Notes: generated by a model not told the origin, from the letters alone. Shown: positions 24,518 to 44,922, counted from the first letter of the stretch. The stretch is 64,000 nucleotides of DNA from Taenia hydatigena (GCA_036345935.2 JADWOT020000004.1:15458396-15522395), one strand, 5' to 3'. Numbers and translations are program-made.

Positions 24518-25954
24518 ATGCACGCCTTCCAGATGGAGATTAACAACAATTCTCAAGAGGAGGTGCCCACACCACTTGATCTTACGGTCACTTCGTCCGC
24601 CTCCACAACCGCCACTACTGGCATTACTGCGGCAGCTTCGCCAACCAAAATACAACCGTCACAATTAAATGACCTCAACCATGTGATTCAATCCATCCGT
24701 GAAGTGATCTCCTGCTGTGCCTGTTTTAATTCCGACTTTGGCATGAAAGAGTGTGCAAATGGTCACCTTCTCTGTCACACGTGTTTCCTCACCCTACGGC
24801 AGGATGACCACCCACAATGCCCCACCTGTAGAGCCGTTCTCTATCCCGACAGCAGACGCGCTCTAACTGCGCAAAAAGTTCTCTCCGAACTGCCTGATAT
24901 CTGCTTAGAGTGCGGACAAATGATGCTGCACAAGGATCTCGTGGGACATAAGCTCAACACTTGCCCCAAGCGTCGTGTCTCCTGCGGTCTTGCACCCCTC
25001 GGGTGCACATGGTGCGGTAGTGCGGAGGAATATCACGGCCACTACGAAGATTGTGGAGTGCGTCGATGTCTTCAAGAACGTCCTCTGGAAGAGAGCCTTT
25101 CTAACGTGCTTGCACGATTTAGACGGAGGGAGCAGATGTTGCGAGAAATGTTCACCTGCTTTTCAGCCGTTTTCAGACATCTGGAAGGTTTCGAACTTCA
25201 GTCAGTGTGTGTTCCACTCTCCCTAGCACGAGTTACCCCAGGTAGATTGGTCTTCAAAAGCGACCAATTCCATGGAAGTCAGTCTCGTTGGACATTGAAG
25301 CTGATGGTGAGATTTGATGATAATGATGATGGCGTCGATGAAATCATTACCCCAGCAGCTTCTAATATTGGCAACTCTATCGCTCCGGATACCTCGGAAG
25401 TACAAGAAGTTGTCGAGACGGGTGTGGAAACTGTAGAACAAGTCAACGGTTCACACGGCTCCATAGAAAATACCTCATCTTCACAAAGCGAAGAAACGAA
25501 TTCCTCGCACCGTCCACGAAGAATATTTCGATTTACAGGAACACAACGCACACGACCATATCCAGATTGGAGACAAACAAGAAATGGGAGCAACAATAGC
25601 AACAACCCTAATGGAAGTGGGTCTGAGAGCGGATACACCCAGTCGGATCAGTCCGAGTTTGGAGAACTAAGTTTCACCATAACGAAGGAAAATAGTCCTG
25701 GGATAGGAAGGAAAAACTATGCCTTCATTCCACTACAAATTGAGTCGGCGGAGACGGGTGCTCAAGTGAGCGTTCGACCAATGATTTCTATGTACCGATT
25801 TGCGTCGAGGGGAGAGAGAACTGGCGCGTTTAGTTTGTATCCCATGCGGTGGCGGTACTTGACAAATCTGCGAGAACTCAAGACCTGTCGTCTGATCAAC
25901 ATGGAGATGGTGATTGCACGAAAACTGGTAGATGAGCAAGCGGAGCAAGTATAG
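24518..25954 (+). CDS. RING and TRAF-type zinc-finger protein, CYHR1/ZTRAF1-like
   Basis: An intronless frame of 478 residues. A low-complexity N-terminus (1-60, Thr/Ala/Ser-rich) precedes a RING-type domain: C66-x2-C69, C79, H83, C86-x2-C89 and C101-x2-C104. After LSELPDICLECG comes a TRAF/SIAH-like zinc region with H and C pairs (about 125-180), then a beta-rich C-terminal part ending in VIARKLV. The SELP-x-x-C linker and the RING-to-zinc layout resemble cysteine/histidine-rich protein 1 (CYHR1, ZTRAF1) more than SIAH. A Ser/Asn/Gln-rich insert at about 285-375 breaks the C-terminal domain. RING proteins often act as ubiquitin ligases, but CYHR1 biochemistry is poorly known. The ATG at 24518 is the first in frame; M6 is an alternative. 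Lack of introns beside intron-rich neighbours hints at retroposition. The exact orthology is less sure than the domain calls. Confidence 0.75.
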   Translation: MHAFQMEINNNSQEEVPTPLDLTVTSSASTTATTGITAAASPTKIQPSQLNDLNHVIQSIREVISCCACFNSDFGMKECANGHLLCHTCFLTLRQDDHPQCPTCRAVLYPDSRRALTAQKVLSELPDICLECGQMMLHKDLVGHKLNTCPKRRVSCGLAPLGCTWCGSAEEYHGHYEDCGVRRCLQERPLEESLSNVLARFRRREQMLREMFTCFSAVFRHLEGFELQSVCVPLSLARVTPGRLVFKSDQFHGSQSRWTLKLMVRFDDNDDGVDEIITPAASNIGNSIAPDTSEVQEVVETGVETVEQVNGSHGSIENTSSSQSEETNSSHRPRRIFRFTGTQRTRPYPDWRQTRNGSNNSNNPNGSGSESGYTQSDQSEFGELSFTITKENSPGIGRKNYAFIPLQIESAETGAQVSVRPMISMYRFASRGERTGAFSLYPMRWRYLTNLRELKTCRLINMEMVIARKLVDEQAEQV

Positions 25955-26128
25955 CCCGGGGCGGAGGTCATGACCAACGTCATCACTGTCGTCATTAATG
26001 TGGGCGATGCTAATGATAGGCATACACCGAAGTTGCGTTCGCGTTTCAGTTGCAGAGATGGTTGGATTGAGGAAGCCACCCTCTGTGCACTTATCTGTGT
26101 GTGTATGTGCATTTGTTCGTCCTTTTCG

Positions 26129-26134
26129 AATAAA
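26129..26134 (+). terminator. Polyadenylation signal of the CYHR1-like gene
   Basis: AATAAA (in AATAAATAAA) about 175 bases after the stop codon, followed by AT-rich sequence. Confidence 0.55.
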
Positions 26135-27138
26135 TAAATGAAAAATATTGGCGAGGAGCGCACAGTTCCAAATGGAGTACAATGAAGTTTATTTGGCTTC
26201 CGTTTAATATAGATTATTGTCAAAGCAAAGAAGAAGTTTCATTTGAACTTGCACATTTTAACAAAAAATAGAACCATAATAATGAAATGTGTTGTAAAAA
26301 AATGATTCACCATTTTTGCTACCAAGTTATGCATTTAAATCTCCCACCGGATACCATGACACCCCGCCTTCAAATTCGTTAAATATTTGTAATTAAACAT
26401 CTTGAGGGTGGAATTGATTACGAAGGTAGTGAGAGTAGTTGGTGACCTTTGAAAGAACAAGTGATTCAGGCCTAACACGGTAATACAGTCAAACGTCATG
26501 GAGGAAGGCGAGCCATTATCGGTTGGGCCTGTGGAGAGGCAGCTCAGGAATGCATCCACTTTCGGCAATTACTCTAACGTCGCCGGGGCGCACTCGGGAG
26601 GGCCGAGGGGTAACACGACTGCCCACTTGGACGGCCACAAGCACGGCTATGATTAAACGCTCATACATGTGGCTGAACAACTCATGACAGCAGCACACGT
26701 GAGCGTCCACCTATCGGGTCCTTTATCAATGAAAACACCAGTTGATGCAAAAAAGCAAAGTACCGTGTCTGGTAGTCTTACTTTTTCCTAGCTAAAAAAG
26801 TAAAAAGTCACGCTATGCGACCAAGGTGGAGCTATTTAAGTTCCTTCATAGTGAATTCGCTCACAGCATGATCGAGACGCGACCAGACCCATACAAGAAC
26901 ATTTAAATGGACAGCCGCGTCATCTCGACACGCACACAAACCAGGAAAATACGACCTGTGCTATTCTGTCAAGCATGAAATCTTCGTTTGCGGCCCAAAG
27001 AGCAGCTAATTTAATCGCCACTTCGAATGGGTGACAAATAACGACAATCACACGGAATTTCGTTAACCAGTGAGGGCTCCCACACATCCAATCAAATCAA
27101 GTAACGACAGTGAACTTGACTAAATGAGATGAACAAAT
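26135..27138. other. Convergent intergenic region
   Basis: It lies between the 3-prime ends of the CYHR1-like gene (+) and FAF1 (-). A GC-rich block at about 26510-26710 stands out. On the minus strand it encodes a 45-codon frame, from an ATG near 26650, with a hydrophobic start (MYERLIIAVLVAVQV) and Arg/Pro-rich remainder. No splice or polyadenylation context supports it as a gene. Confidence 0.4.
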
Positions 27139-27144
27139 TTTATT
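27139..27144 (-). terminator. Polyadenylation signal of FAF1
   Basis: AATAAA on the minus strand, about 185 bases after the FAF1 stop codon. Confidence 0.55.
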
Positions 27145-27329
27145 ACATTTCAGCCATTAATATCACAGCTTCCTCAGCAGCAGCCCGCAAATAAACAAAG
27201 CCACAGTATCAAGGTAATATATCCGCGTTGCGATTGCTGACGTTGTGATAGACACGTTAACAAAAAAGAGATACACTGAGGACTATGAGGCAGTTAGAAT
27301 AATTAGAGATGGTAATAAAAGGGGAGGGA

Positions 27330-30300
27330 CTAGCGCTGCTCCAGATTTAGAGTTTCCTGAGGCACCAATTTCAGTTCAGCCAAGGTCACGTTGTCCGAGA
27401 GATTCGCAGTCAACTAAAATTGTGCATCCCACGTTAGTTAAATTGCTTAAGTATCAGGACCATCTGCTTTTGGTAACCACTGCTCACATCAACTCGAGGG
27501 AAAGTAGTGAGAAGCTTGAAATCCGCCACAGCGTAGCCCAACGACTCCATATAGTTCTTTAAATCACGAAGGGTGTCCCTCGCCCTAAAGCGCCGCGTGA
27601 TCATTCCATTTTGAATGGGCTGTTTCTCCCTATCAGAGAGGTGCTCGTAGGAGGGCGGAGAGGGTAGAGTAGTGGGCAGACGGAAGCGCAGAGTGGCTAC
27701 ACCCATAGCACCCGCTGGGGGCTCGGGGGGAAGGGCACGACCTGAGACGACCTGCTGAATCCGCGCCTTGCGCTGTGCCGCCTCGGCCTGCATTCGCGCT
27801 TCCTCTTCGCGCTGTGCTGCCTCCGCCTCCTCGCGTTGTTTTGCTTCCACCTAAGGCAGTGATGAAGAAGATCGGGCAAACGGATGGATGGACGAAGTGA
27901 TTGAATGGACGTGAAAGACTGATTGAGCGAGAGATTGAGGGAGCAGCTAAAAAATCAATTGAGTAGATGAGTGACTGAACAGACAAACAAGTAAATCGTT
28001 GAGTGAATGGAGTAAATAAGATTTGATAAAGTCAGCGAACAGTCAAACGAACAGAAGAATAACTTATTTAATGAGCCGCCGAATAGAAGACTGTGACATT
28101 GAGTGATTGAGAAAAAGCCGAACGGACGAGTGAGTGGACAAGCAAGACTGAGTAGGTGATTCAGCAATTGATTTAATGAGAAATAAACTGGCTGAATAAA
28201 AGGCAAATAGACATGCTCGAGCAAGCAAAATGACGAACGATAAATTGAACTGATGAGGGGGCAAGTAAGTTACTGAAGATCGAGTAATTAAGCATTCTTG
28301 GATGCGATTATATGAGCATGGTTTTCAGATCATAAACCACGACCATAAGTAAGCAAACGGATGCATGAAATAGGAGTCGTAATCGGTGACAACGTATCAT
28401 CAAAATCACACATATTTTCATAGTAACCTTTGTGAGATTGGAAATCACACTAAAGACCAGCGACAAATCTCTCAATAATTGACCAAAGGTGGGTGTAAAT
28501 TACTATTAAACGATTCTACAGGTGGCTTTGATTTTACCGAAAATATGCCACACTGAGGGCTTGAACTCAAATCTGAATGTAATTACTAATGGAATTTAAG
28601 TCAGTAAAATCCGAAGACGAGTATGCTACAAGAGACTAGGTCTCACTGCAGTTTCGGCATGCACCACCTTCGAGAGATTTTGCATTGAATCTCCCTGAAA
28701 TTGTACTTCGACCCTTCCACTCACTCTTCAAACATGATCGATGCCGACGTCAGTACAGCTGTTGTGCTATCTTTTATTTGAAAATATAAATGGACTGAAA
28801 AAATGGCATTTCGGTTCGCAGAAAGTACCGCTACTTAATTAGTTTAAGTAAAATTTTTTGTAATCCCAAATACCTTGAGACGGTCCTGTTCGAGCGACTC
28901 CTTGTAGGCCCGATCCTGCTCCTCACGCATCATCTCCCGTTCTGCCCGTTGAGAATCAGCCTGAATTTCAGGCTGTAGACACTCCTGGTACATCAAATAC
29001 TTCTGCCAGAGCTCACTCACCACATCCTCCGCATCGAGTTTGCCTCGAGCGTGGGAGAGTGGAACGGTAGTGGTGGTGGACGACGTGGGGACGGAGTCCA
29101 ACGGTGGGAAAGCATCCATTGGATGATTGTGATCATCGATTAACGACCAGTTGTGGGGGGAGACGGGAGTGGTGAAACCGTGGCCGGTCAGAATGGTTAT
29201 TACCTCGTAAGAACCGCCCAATTTGCACAGCATTATCAGCAATGGAAATTGGTCCGTCTATGTTAAGGGAGCAGAGAAGCGATACAAAGGCTAAACGATT
29301 GGGTACCATAAACAATCGCAACATTACCAGGCTGCTTCGTGGACCGGGCAGGTGTCTGCCTCGTACGACATCGATAATCCGTTCATACTATCATGAATTA
29401 TTGTAATAACGCTAAAGAGTTGTTTCCGAGCTGCAACGCTTCTCAGTGCCTCTCAAATGGATTCTTAAACGTGTCGTGCAAGGAAGAAATGTGATAGATA
29501 ACATAGCGTCTACCACATCAACAATTATATTTAATAATAATAATAATATACATTTATCTTAGAACAATGAAAGTTGGAGAAAGTAAACTTGTAAGGACAA
29601 AGCAGGTCATTTAACTGATTACTAGAATGGTTTTACTTCGATGTGAAAAAGCAGTGCTTAAACAAATTTGATAAAAAATTTTACATCTAAGCACCTGCAT
29701 TTGATTAAACTCGGTGGCGAGGTAATCGAGACGTGGTTGCATCCAATGCAGAACATTAGTCCTCGCGCCCTCGAGGGTAACATCCCAGGGCCAGATCTTG
29801 AGCTGATTCGCTTCCATAAACTGATTCATCTGTTGCGAGCAGAGCAGACGGTTGCAGAAGATGTGTGCTGCCACACTGTGATCATGGTGCAGGTAAATGA
29901 AGAGAGGTTTGCGCTGGAAGCATGAAAGAGAACAGTAACTTAAGGGGAAGACACAACGTTGCCCCATTACTCCAAGGAAAAAGAACGTACATCAACAACA
30001 CGGGGGGTGTTGAAGCACTGACTCAAGGCCTCATTGAAGGGACAAAGGAGAAAGGGTGGAATGCAGTCTTCGGGGTTCGAACAGTAGCGCTGAATAAACA
30101 CTTGATAAAAATTTTCTAACGCTTCCTGGGGAGAATCGATAAGACTCTGAGGAACTGCAAAGAAAAATGGAGTTTCAATGTCAAATCGAAAAGCCAACTT
30201 CAGAATGACTCGAAGAGGAAGTCATGATTTTGTTAATCTAACGGTGACGAAGAAGCAAAGTCTGAGGACGGAAACTTGATCGAATTACGAAAGTGTTCCA

Positions 30301-33295
30301 GACCATCTGTGAGCTGAATTGAATGCAAGTGACCTTAGTGCGATGTGTTGCACTTAAACCCACCTTAACTGAGCATTCAGAAGTGTTTAAACATAAACTG
30401 CCTAGTCGTTCCGACTTATCAACTGCGTGTCGGCAGGATTCGATTCGTATGACTCCATGAAGCTCCAGTGAATGAGACCAGTGTCGTGATAAACACCAGT
30501 TGATTAAACTAAATACATACATGAAATATGAAACAGTATCGCCGTTGATACACCTGCACCTCAACATATTGGCGACCAGCAATGCTTACATTACGCAAAC
30601 ATGCGATGTACTTGCAGCTTATAGAAGATGTCGGCCTCAAATCGTGCTATAAATATATTGCATAGCTAAAAATTAGACTTCCAACGCTCTTATTCTAAAG
30701 AGTATCGTATGGCTTGAGCTTTTTGAGCAGTAGTGCCATTTAATGAAAAAAGAAATGGGTAAATCGATACATGAATTACAAGTCCAGATTGGTTAAAAGC
30801 TAGCACTTAAAAGAACAATTTAGCCCGTTATCGGATAAGAGGGGAGCACCTTATCAAAACTAATCTCTTATCAAATTAGCGGCCTAGATCTCCTGGCTCC
30901 CTCTTATGGATAAGATCCGAAATGCTTAGCCTTCGATCTACTATGATTACTAATTAACAGAACTGTATTCTGCAGCATATTTTGGCAAGCAAATATTTCA
31001 CAGACGACAACTTACTCAAAGGCAGGGAGTGAGGATTGGTACTATCACTGACAAAGGCCATTCCATCATTTGGGTCGTCAATATCTGAGTAAATGGTGAA
31101 GTCACCATCATCGTCCAATTCCTGTATTAAAGCAAAGATATTCAGATATTCGACGGTTCTAAATAACGGCGGCACAGTTTAACATGGAAAAGCACAGAAG
31201 TTTTACTTGATTTCTGCCATAAGGGTGTGTGGTTGCGGTAGGAAACTACAAAGTCATCTTTTTATCCTTTTTTGTATAATAAAGAAGAAAAATAAGTGGA
31301 AAAAACTGGTAAAAAAGACCTTAGAGAAGTCACAAACACGAGTATTCATTTTCTCTGATTGGCGTGTGCTTTTACAACTCTGTGTATTTGTGTGCATCAT
31401 TTAACAAAACCCAGTTGCACTAGTAGCACACAGAATGACGCAAATGACATCACGACGCGAAAGGCAGTTGGAAGCGCAAGTACACTTCGGCGTCTATAAC
31501 TGGTGAGCTCGACCAAGCTAATATTGACTATCCAGGACCTGGCACCTCACCAAAGAATGAGCTGAAAGTGGTGTTTTAGACGATGAATGGCATGGACCAT
31601 CATCAACAATAACCAGCTCCTACCGCCAAAACAATAAGAAAACTAAACTTATCAGCATTACTAAGTCAACTCAGCTGATTTGTAGGAGGAGCGAAACCCG
31701 AACTTACCATGATGCGAAAGGCAGTTACAAAGGCCAGCGAAAATAATCTACATCCTCCACCAAAATTCTGGTAGTGATGGTTCCAGTCACGTGCATGCAT
31801 ATATCAAGCACGCGATGGGGCAAAATATGCACCGAAAAAAATCAATAGGTGGAAGGACATACACACACGTCCACTTTAGCATTACTTTGGCCGAAATCGC
31901 ATCCTCTTCTACTCGCAGATGTGGTACAAAAGGTGGTATTTCAAGCGACAACGCCTACGCGAACCGCTAATATCGCGATTGCAAAAGAGCATTTGTAACT
32001 CAAGCGCGTGAGTTGGCGATGATCTTGTGACGAAATCAACCACCTAGGTAACTCACCTGGCTTAGATCATAATGAATTTTCTTTTTCGATCTTTGAGGCC
32101 GACGATTGTCCTCGCTAGTGGCAACATGGGCACTCGACGATGAAGACTGAGAGGTGGTAGGGGCTTGCGAATTTGCAAGCTAAAAGAAAACGGACGCACC
32201 CATATTGATCTACGCAAAGCAAGAAAGGAATGCGTCTGGTACTATCCTACCTCAAGGATGTAGGAATTATCGTGCCTGAGGTTGTAGCGCTGAAGCTTGT
32301 GTTCGCTAGACACGTTGGAAGACATATTCAAGTCCCTTACCATTGCTTCCAAACTTGACGAAACCCCGGATTCCGGGAGAGACCAAACCTGATTTGACAC
32401 GGAAATGCCAGACTCCCTAGCAGCTGAGCGTTTCAAACCAGAGAGACTTGTGGCCTCGCAGATGTTTCGCAGACGAATGACCCTACCGTCGACTGAACGG
32501 GTGTTTGTCGCACCGTTGCGTTGGTGAGAAGACCCCGTTAGACGAACTCGCAGATCTAGTGCAGTTGGAAGGGAGGCATTTTCCTGACCTGCTACGGCAG
32601 TATTCGACCTATAGGGTTTAAAAATTCCGTTACGTACATTTTTTATGCGTAGTGACAAAGACAAGACTTACCGAGCTCTGTATCGTCTAACCAACCGAGC
32701 AGTCCATGAGTTGTTCAGTGGAAGATGCAGACTTCGAAGAGTTACCTTAAACAAAAACGACCCAAAATTCCACGAAGGCATGCGGTTTCTAGCACTAACT
32801 ACTTTGCAATATCTTACATGATCATTCACACTGCTCTGATCGCGCATTCCATCGAGACGCAGGGCAACTAACAAAGCTGCTCTGTCCGAAGGTAATCCAG
32901 AATTCTCAGCCGCTCGAATAAAATTGTCGCGGTGCTTGTCGACCAAACGCCGTTTAAATTCACCGAACGTGATCGAGTCGCGTATATTCTCCACACTAAT
33001 AATCACAAATTCCTTTTTAGTATCATCCATGCAAAGCGTAATTTCGAAGTTTAACAGCCTCGAATGTGGACTATGCGCGGAGTCGAGCGAGGCGCTATGG
33101 AGAGAAGATTCCAAATCGGTTTGTGATGAATCTTAAGTAAAAAGATTAAAGTAGTTACAAAGCGCAAATTTGATTTGAAAAAGTACCACCGGGTTTTTTA
33201 TCGACAAGGAAAAATTCTACTGCCGACTCTATATTCCAGTCGAACTGTTGAAGGATTTCTTCAGCAGTTTCCCTCTGTGCAATGCCCGTAAGTTC
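27330..33295 (-). CDS. FAF1: FAS-associated factor 1 (p97/VCP cofactor), start exon not found
   Basis: Eleven exons with GT-AG borders and matching phases: 33190-33295, 32818-33131, 32672-32745, 32251-32608, 32057-32179, 31016-31121, 29991-30154, 29695-29913, 28874-29257, 27488-27850 and 27330-27413, giving 764 residues. Order: UBA (1-35, LTGIAQRETAEEI), a divergent ubiquitin-like part ending TLRSLHLPLNNS, a Ser-rich linker, an acidic stretch (ELDDDGDF), a UAS thioredoxin-fold domain (about 361-520, with FIYLHHDHSV, WPWDVT and TDQFPLLIML), a charged helix (REEQDRAYKESLEQDR and a Glu/Ala/Gln run) and C-terminal UBX (about 670-764, LRFRLP, FPR loop, PQETLNLEQR end). In animals FAF1 recruits ubiquitylated clients to p97/VCP through UBA and UBX, and takes part in FAS and NF-kB signalling. 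The FPR loop that contacts p97 is intact. Its own short start exon lies upstream of 33295 and was not located. Confidence 0.9.
27860..28290. repeat. Degenerate tetranucleotide-rich tract in a FAF1 intron
   Basis: A stretch dominated by four-base steps such as TGAA, TGAG, GAAC and TGGA, too diverged to be a clean microsatellite. It fills much of the intron between the exons ending at 28874 and starting at 27850. It resembles the tract at 49850-51290. Confidence 0.6.
32746..32817 (-). other. FAF1: 72-base in-frame intron of FAF1
   Basis: It starts GTAAGATATT and ends TTTGTTTAAG, is a multiple of three and has no in-frame stop, so unspliced RNA stays open. Removing it joins SVNDH to VTLRSLHLPLNNS, which restores the layout of the FAF1 ubiquitin-like domain. 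That supports it as a true intron. Confidence 0.75.
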
Positions 33296-33982
33296 CTAAA
33301 AAAATATTTGCTGCACAACAGTTTACTTGAAATTGTTCAACTAAGTCCATTTGCGCACCCACTGAACAGCAAAAAACCAATGAGGGTAAATGAACTTTCT
33401 CGTACAGTGCGGTTACCTGACCAATTAGTCAAACAATGCCTTTGTTTTCCTGCAGATGTAAATAAAGAATTATTTTTTCAAAAACTTATTTTGAATATTT
33501 TGGCAGTAATGTTAGTGCAACAAGCCCACTACTAAGGCAAATTGTGCTTGAGTTTACCAGTACTTTCTAGCAATTTCATACCACGTCATATTAGAAGAAT
33601 AGCGATCAGCTATCATTATTTTGCAAAATATTTAGCTGAAGTACGTGACAACTAGATGTTTCTTGGCACTTCCACTTATTATCATGACCCTTCCTCTCAC
33701 ACAGTCGTCCAGGGAGCGCCTGAAGTATCTCAGTTCAGCTGTTATCTTTTATTAGAGGAGGAAGAAGCATGTAGAACCCACTCAGAGAAACCCCATTGTA
33801 GCGTCCCAAAACCCTTTTGAAGGCAAAAGAAGGCAGAATGCTGGGGTGGAATACATATATTCAAAGGACAGAAGGGAACAAGCTGCTGGCATGGCCTAGC
33901 GGCCAGCCTACGCAGCTATGACAATATGGCCGCCTCTGTGCCCTTGACCGAAACCGGTAGTTCCAAAAAGCAAAGTACCACA

Positions 33983-34000
33983 TTGTCCCTCTCCTCTTTC
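33983..34000 (-). promoter_or_regulatory. Polypurine tract of the TRIM
   Basis: GAAAGAGGAGAGGGACAA ends directly against the 3-prime LTR. It has a single pyrimidine and fixes the element orientation as minus strand. Confidence 0.8.
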
Positions 34001-34453
34001 GAGCGTCGTCCCCGACGCGCCCCTTGGTATGCCTCCCGCGTCAGCCATCACAACATACTCAGTGCTGCAAGAAGCACCCACGAGCTGACCATGCCAGTCG
34101 CCGACATTTGACGCGATTGAGGTGATGCTTGACACCAACGTCAGTCATCCCTCATGGCAATTCGATTAGATTTCAAGTTCCGCTTGGCTTGGGAACAGAA
34201 GCTCAGAATAAGTGGTTCTGCTGACCATCATTATGTGCGTAGGGAGGCGTTAGCACGCCGATCTCCTTAAGCATGGTCCATGGCTAGTGTCGCTTCAGTT
34301 GTTGATAGCTTTCTTGTAGAACACGGAGATGGGGCAGATGCCGGAGGCGAACTTCGCTCTTGTTCCATTCGTAGCAAATACACTTCCTTCGCACCGCTGC
34401 AACATCCCACAAGCGGTAGAGATCGGGACAAAAACCCATATAGAGTCGAGTTC

Positions 34454-34470
34454 GCTTTCCGCTGCCACCA
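34454..34470 (-). promoter_or_regulatory. Primer-binding site of the TRIM
   Basis: TGGTGGCAGCGGAAAGC begins one base inside the 5-prime LTR. The opening TGG pairs with the CCA tail of a tRNA, as in LTR retroelements. The primer tRNA was not identified. Confidence 0.65.
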
Positions 34471-34777
34471 TTGTAGCGTCCCTTGGCTCCCTCGAAGGCA
34501 AAAGAGGGCAGAATACCAGGGTGGACATATATTCAACGGGCAGAGGGGAATAAGCTGTTAGCATGGCCCAGAGGTCGGCCTACGCAGCTAGGGCAATATG
34601 GCCACCTCTGTGACCTTCACCGAAACCGGTAGTTCCAACAAACAAAGTACTACACCCATACCTTACTTGATCTGTTACCTATGAACGCCGGAGATGACCA
34701 GCTCTATATTGGGTATGAACTCGACTTTGCCTTGGATTCTTGTGCATGCTGTGCATTCTTTAAAAGGCTATTCCGGA

Positions 34778-34880
34778 TGTAATATTTGGCTTGTTTGAAC
34801 CATCGGTTTTGGTCCGAGAGACGGAGGTGACCTTATTGCCCTAGTTGCGTAGGCTGGCAGCTTATCTCCCTCTGCCTGAA

Positions 34881-34916
<36 letters not shown>

Positions 34917-34968
34917 TACCCCAGTCTTCTGCCTTCTTTTGCCTTCGAGGGAACCTCGGGACGCTACA
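34778..34968 (+). mobile_element. Solo LTR of the TRIM element, with AT expansion
   Basis: It starts TGTAATATTTGG and ends GGGACGCTACA, opposite in orientation to the complete element 124 bases away. Flanks CCGGA (34773-34777) and CCAGA (34969-34973) agree at four of five bases, consistent with a mutated target duplication. A 32-base AT run inside replaces the short ATATAT tract of other copies. Confidence 0.82.
34883..34914. repeat. AT microsatellite inside the solo LTR
   Basis: Sixteen uninterrupted AT units. Other LTR copies have only three to five at this place, so the expansion happened after insertion. Confidence 0.9.
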
Positions 34969-36045
34969 CCAGATTCTAGTAACAGAGCGGCGCGGAAATG
35001 GCCTACCGTCACAGGTGTCGACACCGACTCGCATAGGGCTCTTGCGATAACGTCAGCCAGAACAGACTATTTACCTACTTCAAATTTACTGCGTTACAAG
35101 GGAAACGGTGGGACCAATTGGGCATAACATCAGGAACCTTCGAAACGTAACAGCCACTGCTGAGCCTCTTCCCAATGTACCCATACCTATTTGAACTTGG
35201 CGCTCCATGAATCCCTTCCATAAAACCTGCATGCCTAAAATCTTAGCATTTCAACTCTTGAAGCCACCATCAGCACACTGTTTTCCGGGAACTCAATCCC
35301 AACTGTCACAGTAACGAAGTCTCCTCCAGCAATAGAATTATTCTATCAAGAATTGTCCCGGCGCAATTGATCCCATATCCATTCGACTAATAACCCCACA
35401 AAAACCATTTAAGAATGTTCTCGCCCCTTTTTTTAACTGATTCTGCTCCACATTGGACCGAATTACAGAAGGAATCTTAACAACGCCGCATGCATGCACA
35501 GCTTCACCAATATTGAATCTTAATCCACCTTTAGTGGAAGCACTAAAGGCTCATCAAAATGCAGTTATTTAATAATAATCGCAGTCGCAATAGTAGTAGT
35601 AGTAGTGAAAGAGATGAGAGCAAGTCTGAACACGCACATATTAGAAGCATAGGGAGTGAAAGAAGGCAGGGGGAGGAACCACAGTGCTTTAATGGCGCCG
35701 GGCAAAATAGGGAACCTATCGGTCCAAGTAGGTAAGTTTGCATATAGAAAAAAGACGGCAGGAGCGGCAGACAGTCGGCAAGAAAGAGAGGGCGAAAGAA
35801 TGAAGAGGGAGACAAGGCGGAAAAGGAGATACCAGCAAGCAAGCTAGCCAAGCGGGCAAGTGGACAGGCGGAGCAGGAGAGTGAAGGTGAGAGATCAATT
35901 CATGTGGCGCTGTAGCTTTCCTATCTGTCCGCCTGTCTGTCACCTCTCTTTTCTCCCCGGTCCAGCGACCGGCTTGCGTGCGTGTGTGGAAGAGAAGAGG
36001 AGCAAGGAGAGGGAGAGATAACATCTAGCCAGTGGGGTTTGAGCG
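34969..36045. other. Region between the solo LTR and the JNK terminal exon
   Basis: It contains a purine-rich tract (about 35590-35880) and its pyrimidine-rich continuation (to about 36010), with no supported exon. The missing FAF1 start exon or extra JNK 3-prime exons could lie here but were not found. Confidence 0.4.

Positions 36046-44922
<8,877 letters not shown>

Larger units (their letters stand above)
33797..34654 (-). mobile_element. Complete TRIM element (taeniid Ta-TRIM type)
   Basis: Two LTRs in the same orientation, 34472-34654 (5-prime) and 33797-33982 (3-prime), flank a 489-base interior. Each LTR begins TGTRGTACTTTG and ends GGGACGCTACA on the minus strand (TG...CA ends). The insertion is bounded by a perfect 5-base duplication, CCCAT, at 33792-33796 and 34655-34659. 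The interior carries a primer-binding-like site and a polypurine tract at the expected ends but no gag or pol. The element is therefore non-autonomous and needs enzymes from another retrotransposon. The two LTRs are about 85 percent identical by eye, so the insertion is old. The family matches the published taeniid TRIMs by structure; the name is from memory. Confidence 0.88.

Noticed and set aside
24518..25954. Calling this gene a SIAH ubiquitin ligase
   Set aside because: The RING followed by a TRAF-type zinc region suggested SIAH at first. The linker after the RING and the zinc-region wording fit CYHR1/ZTRAF1 better.
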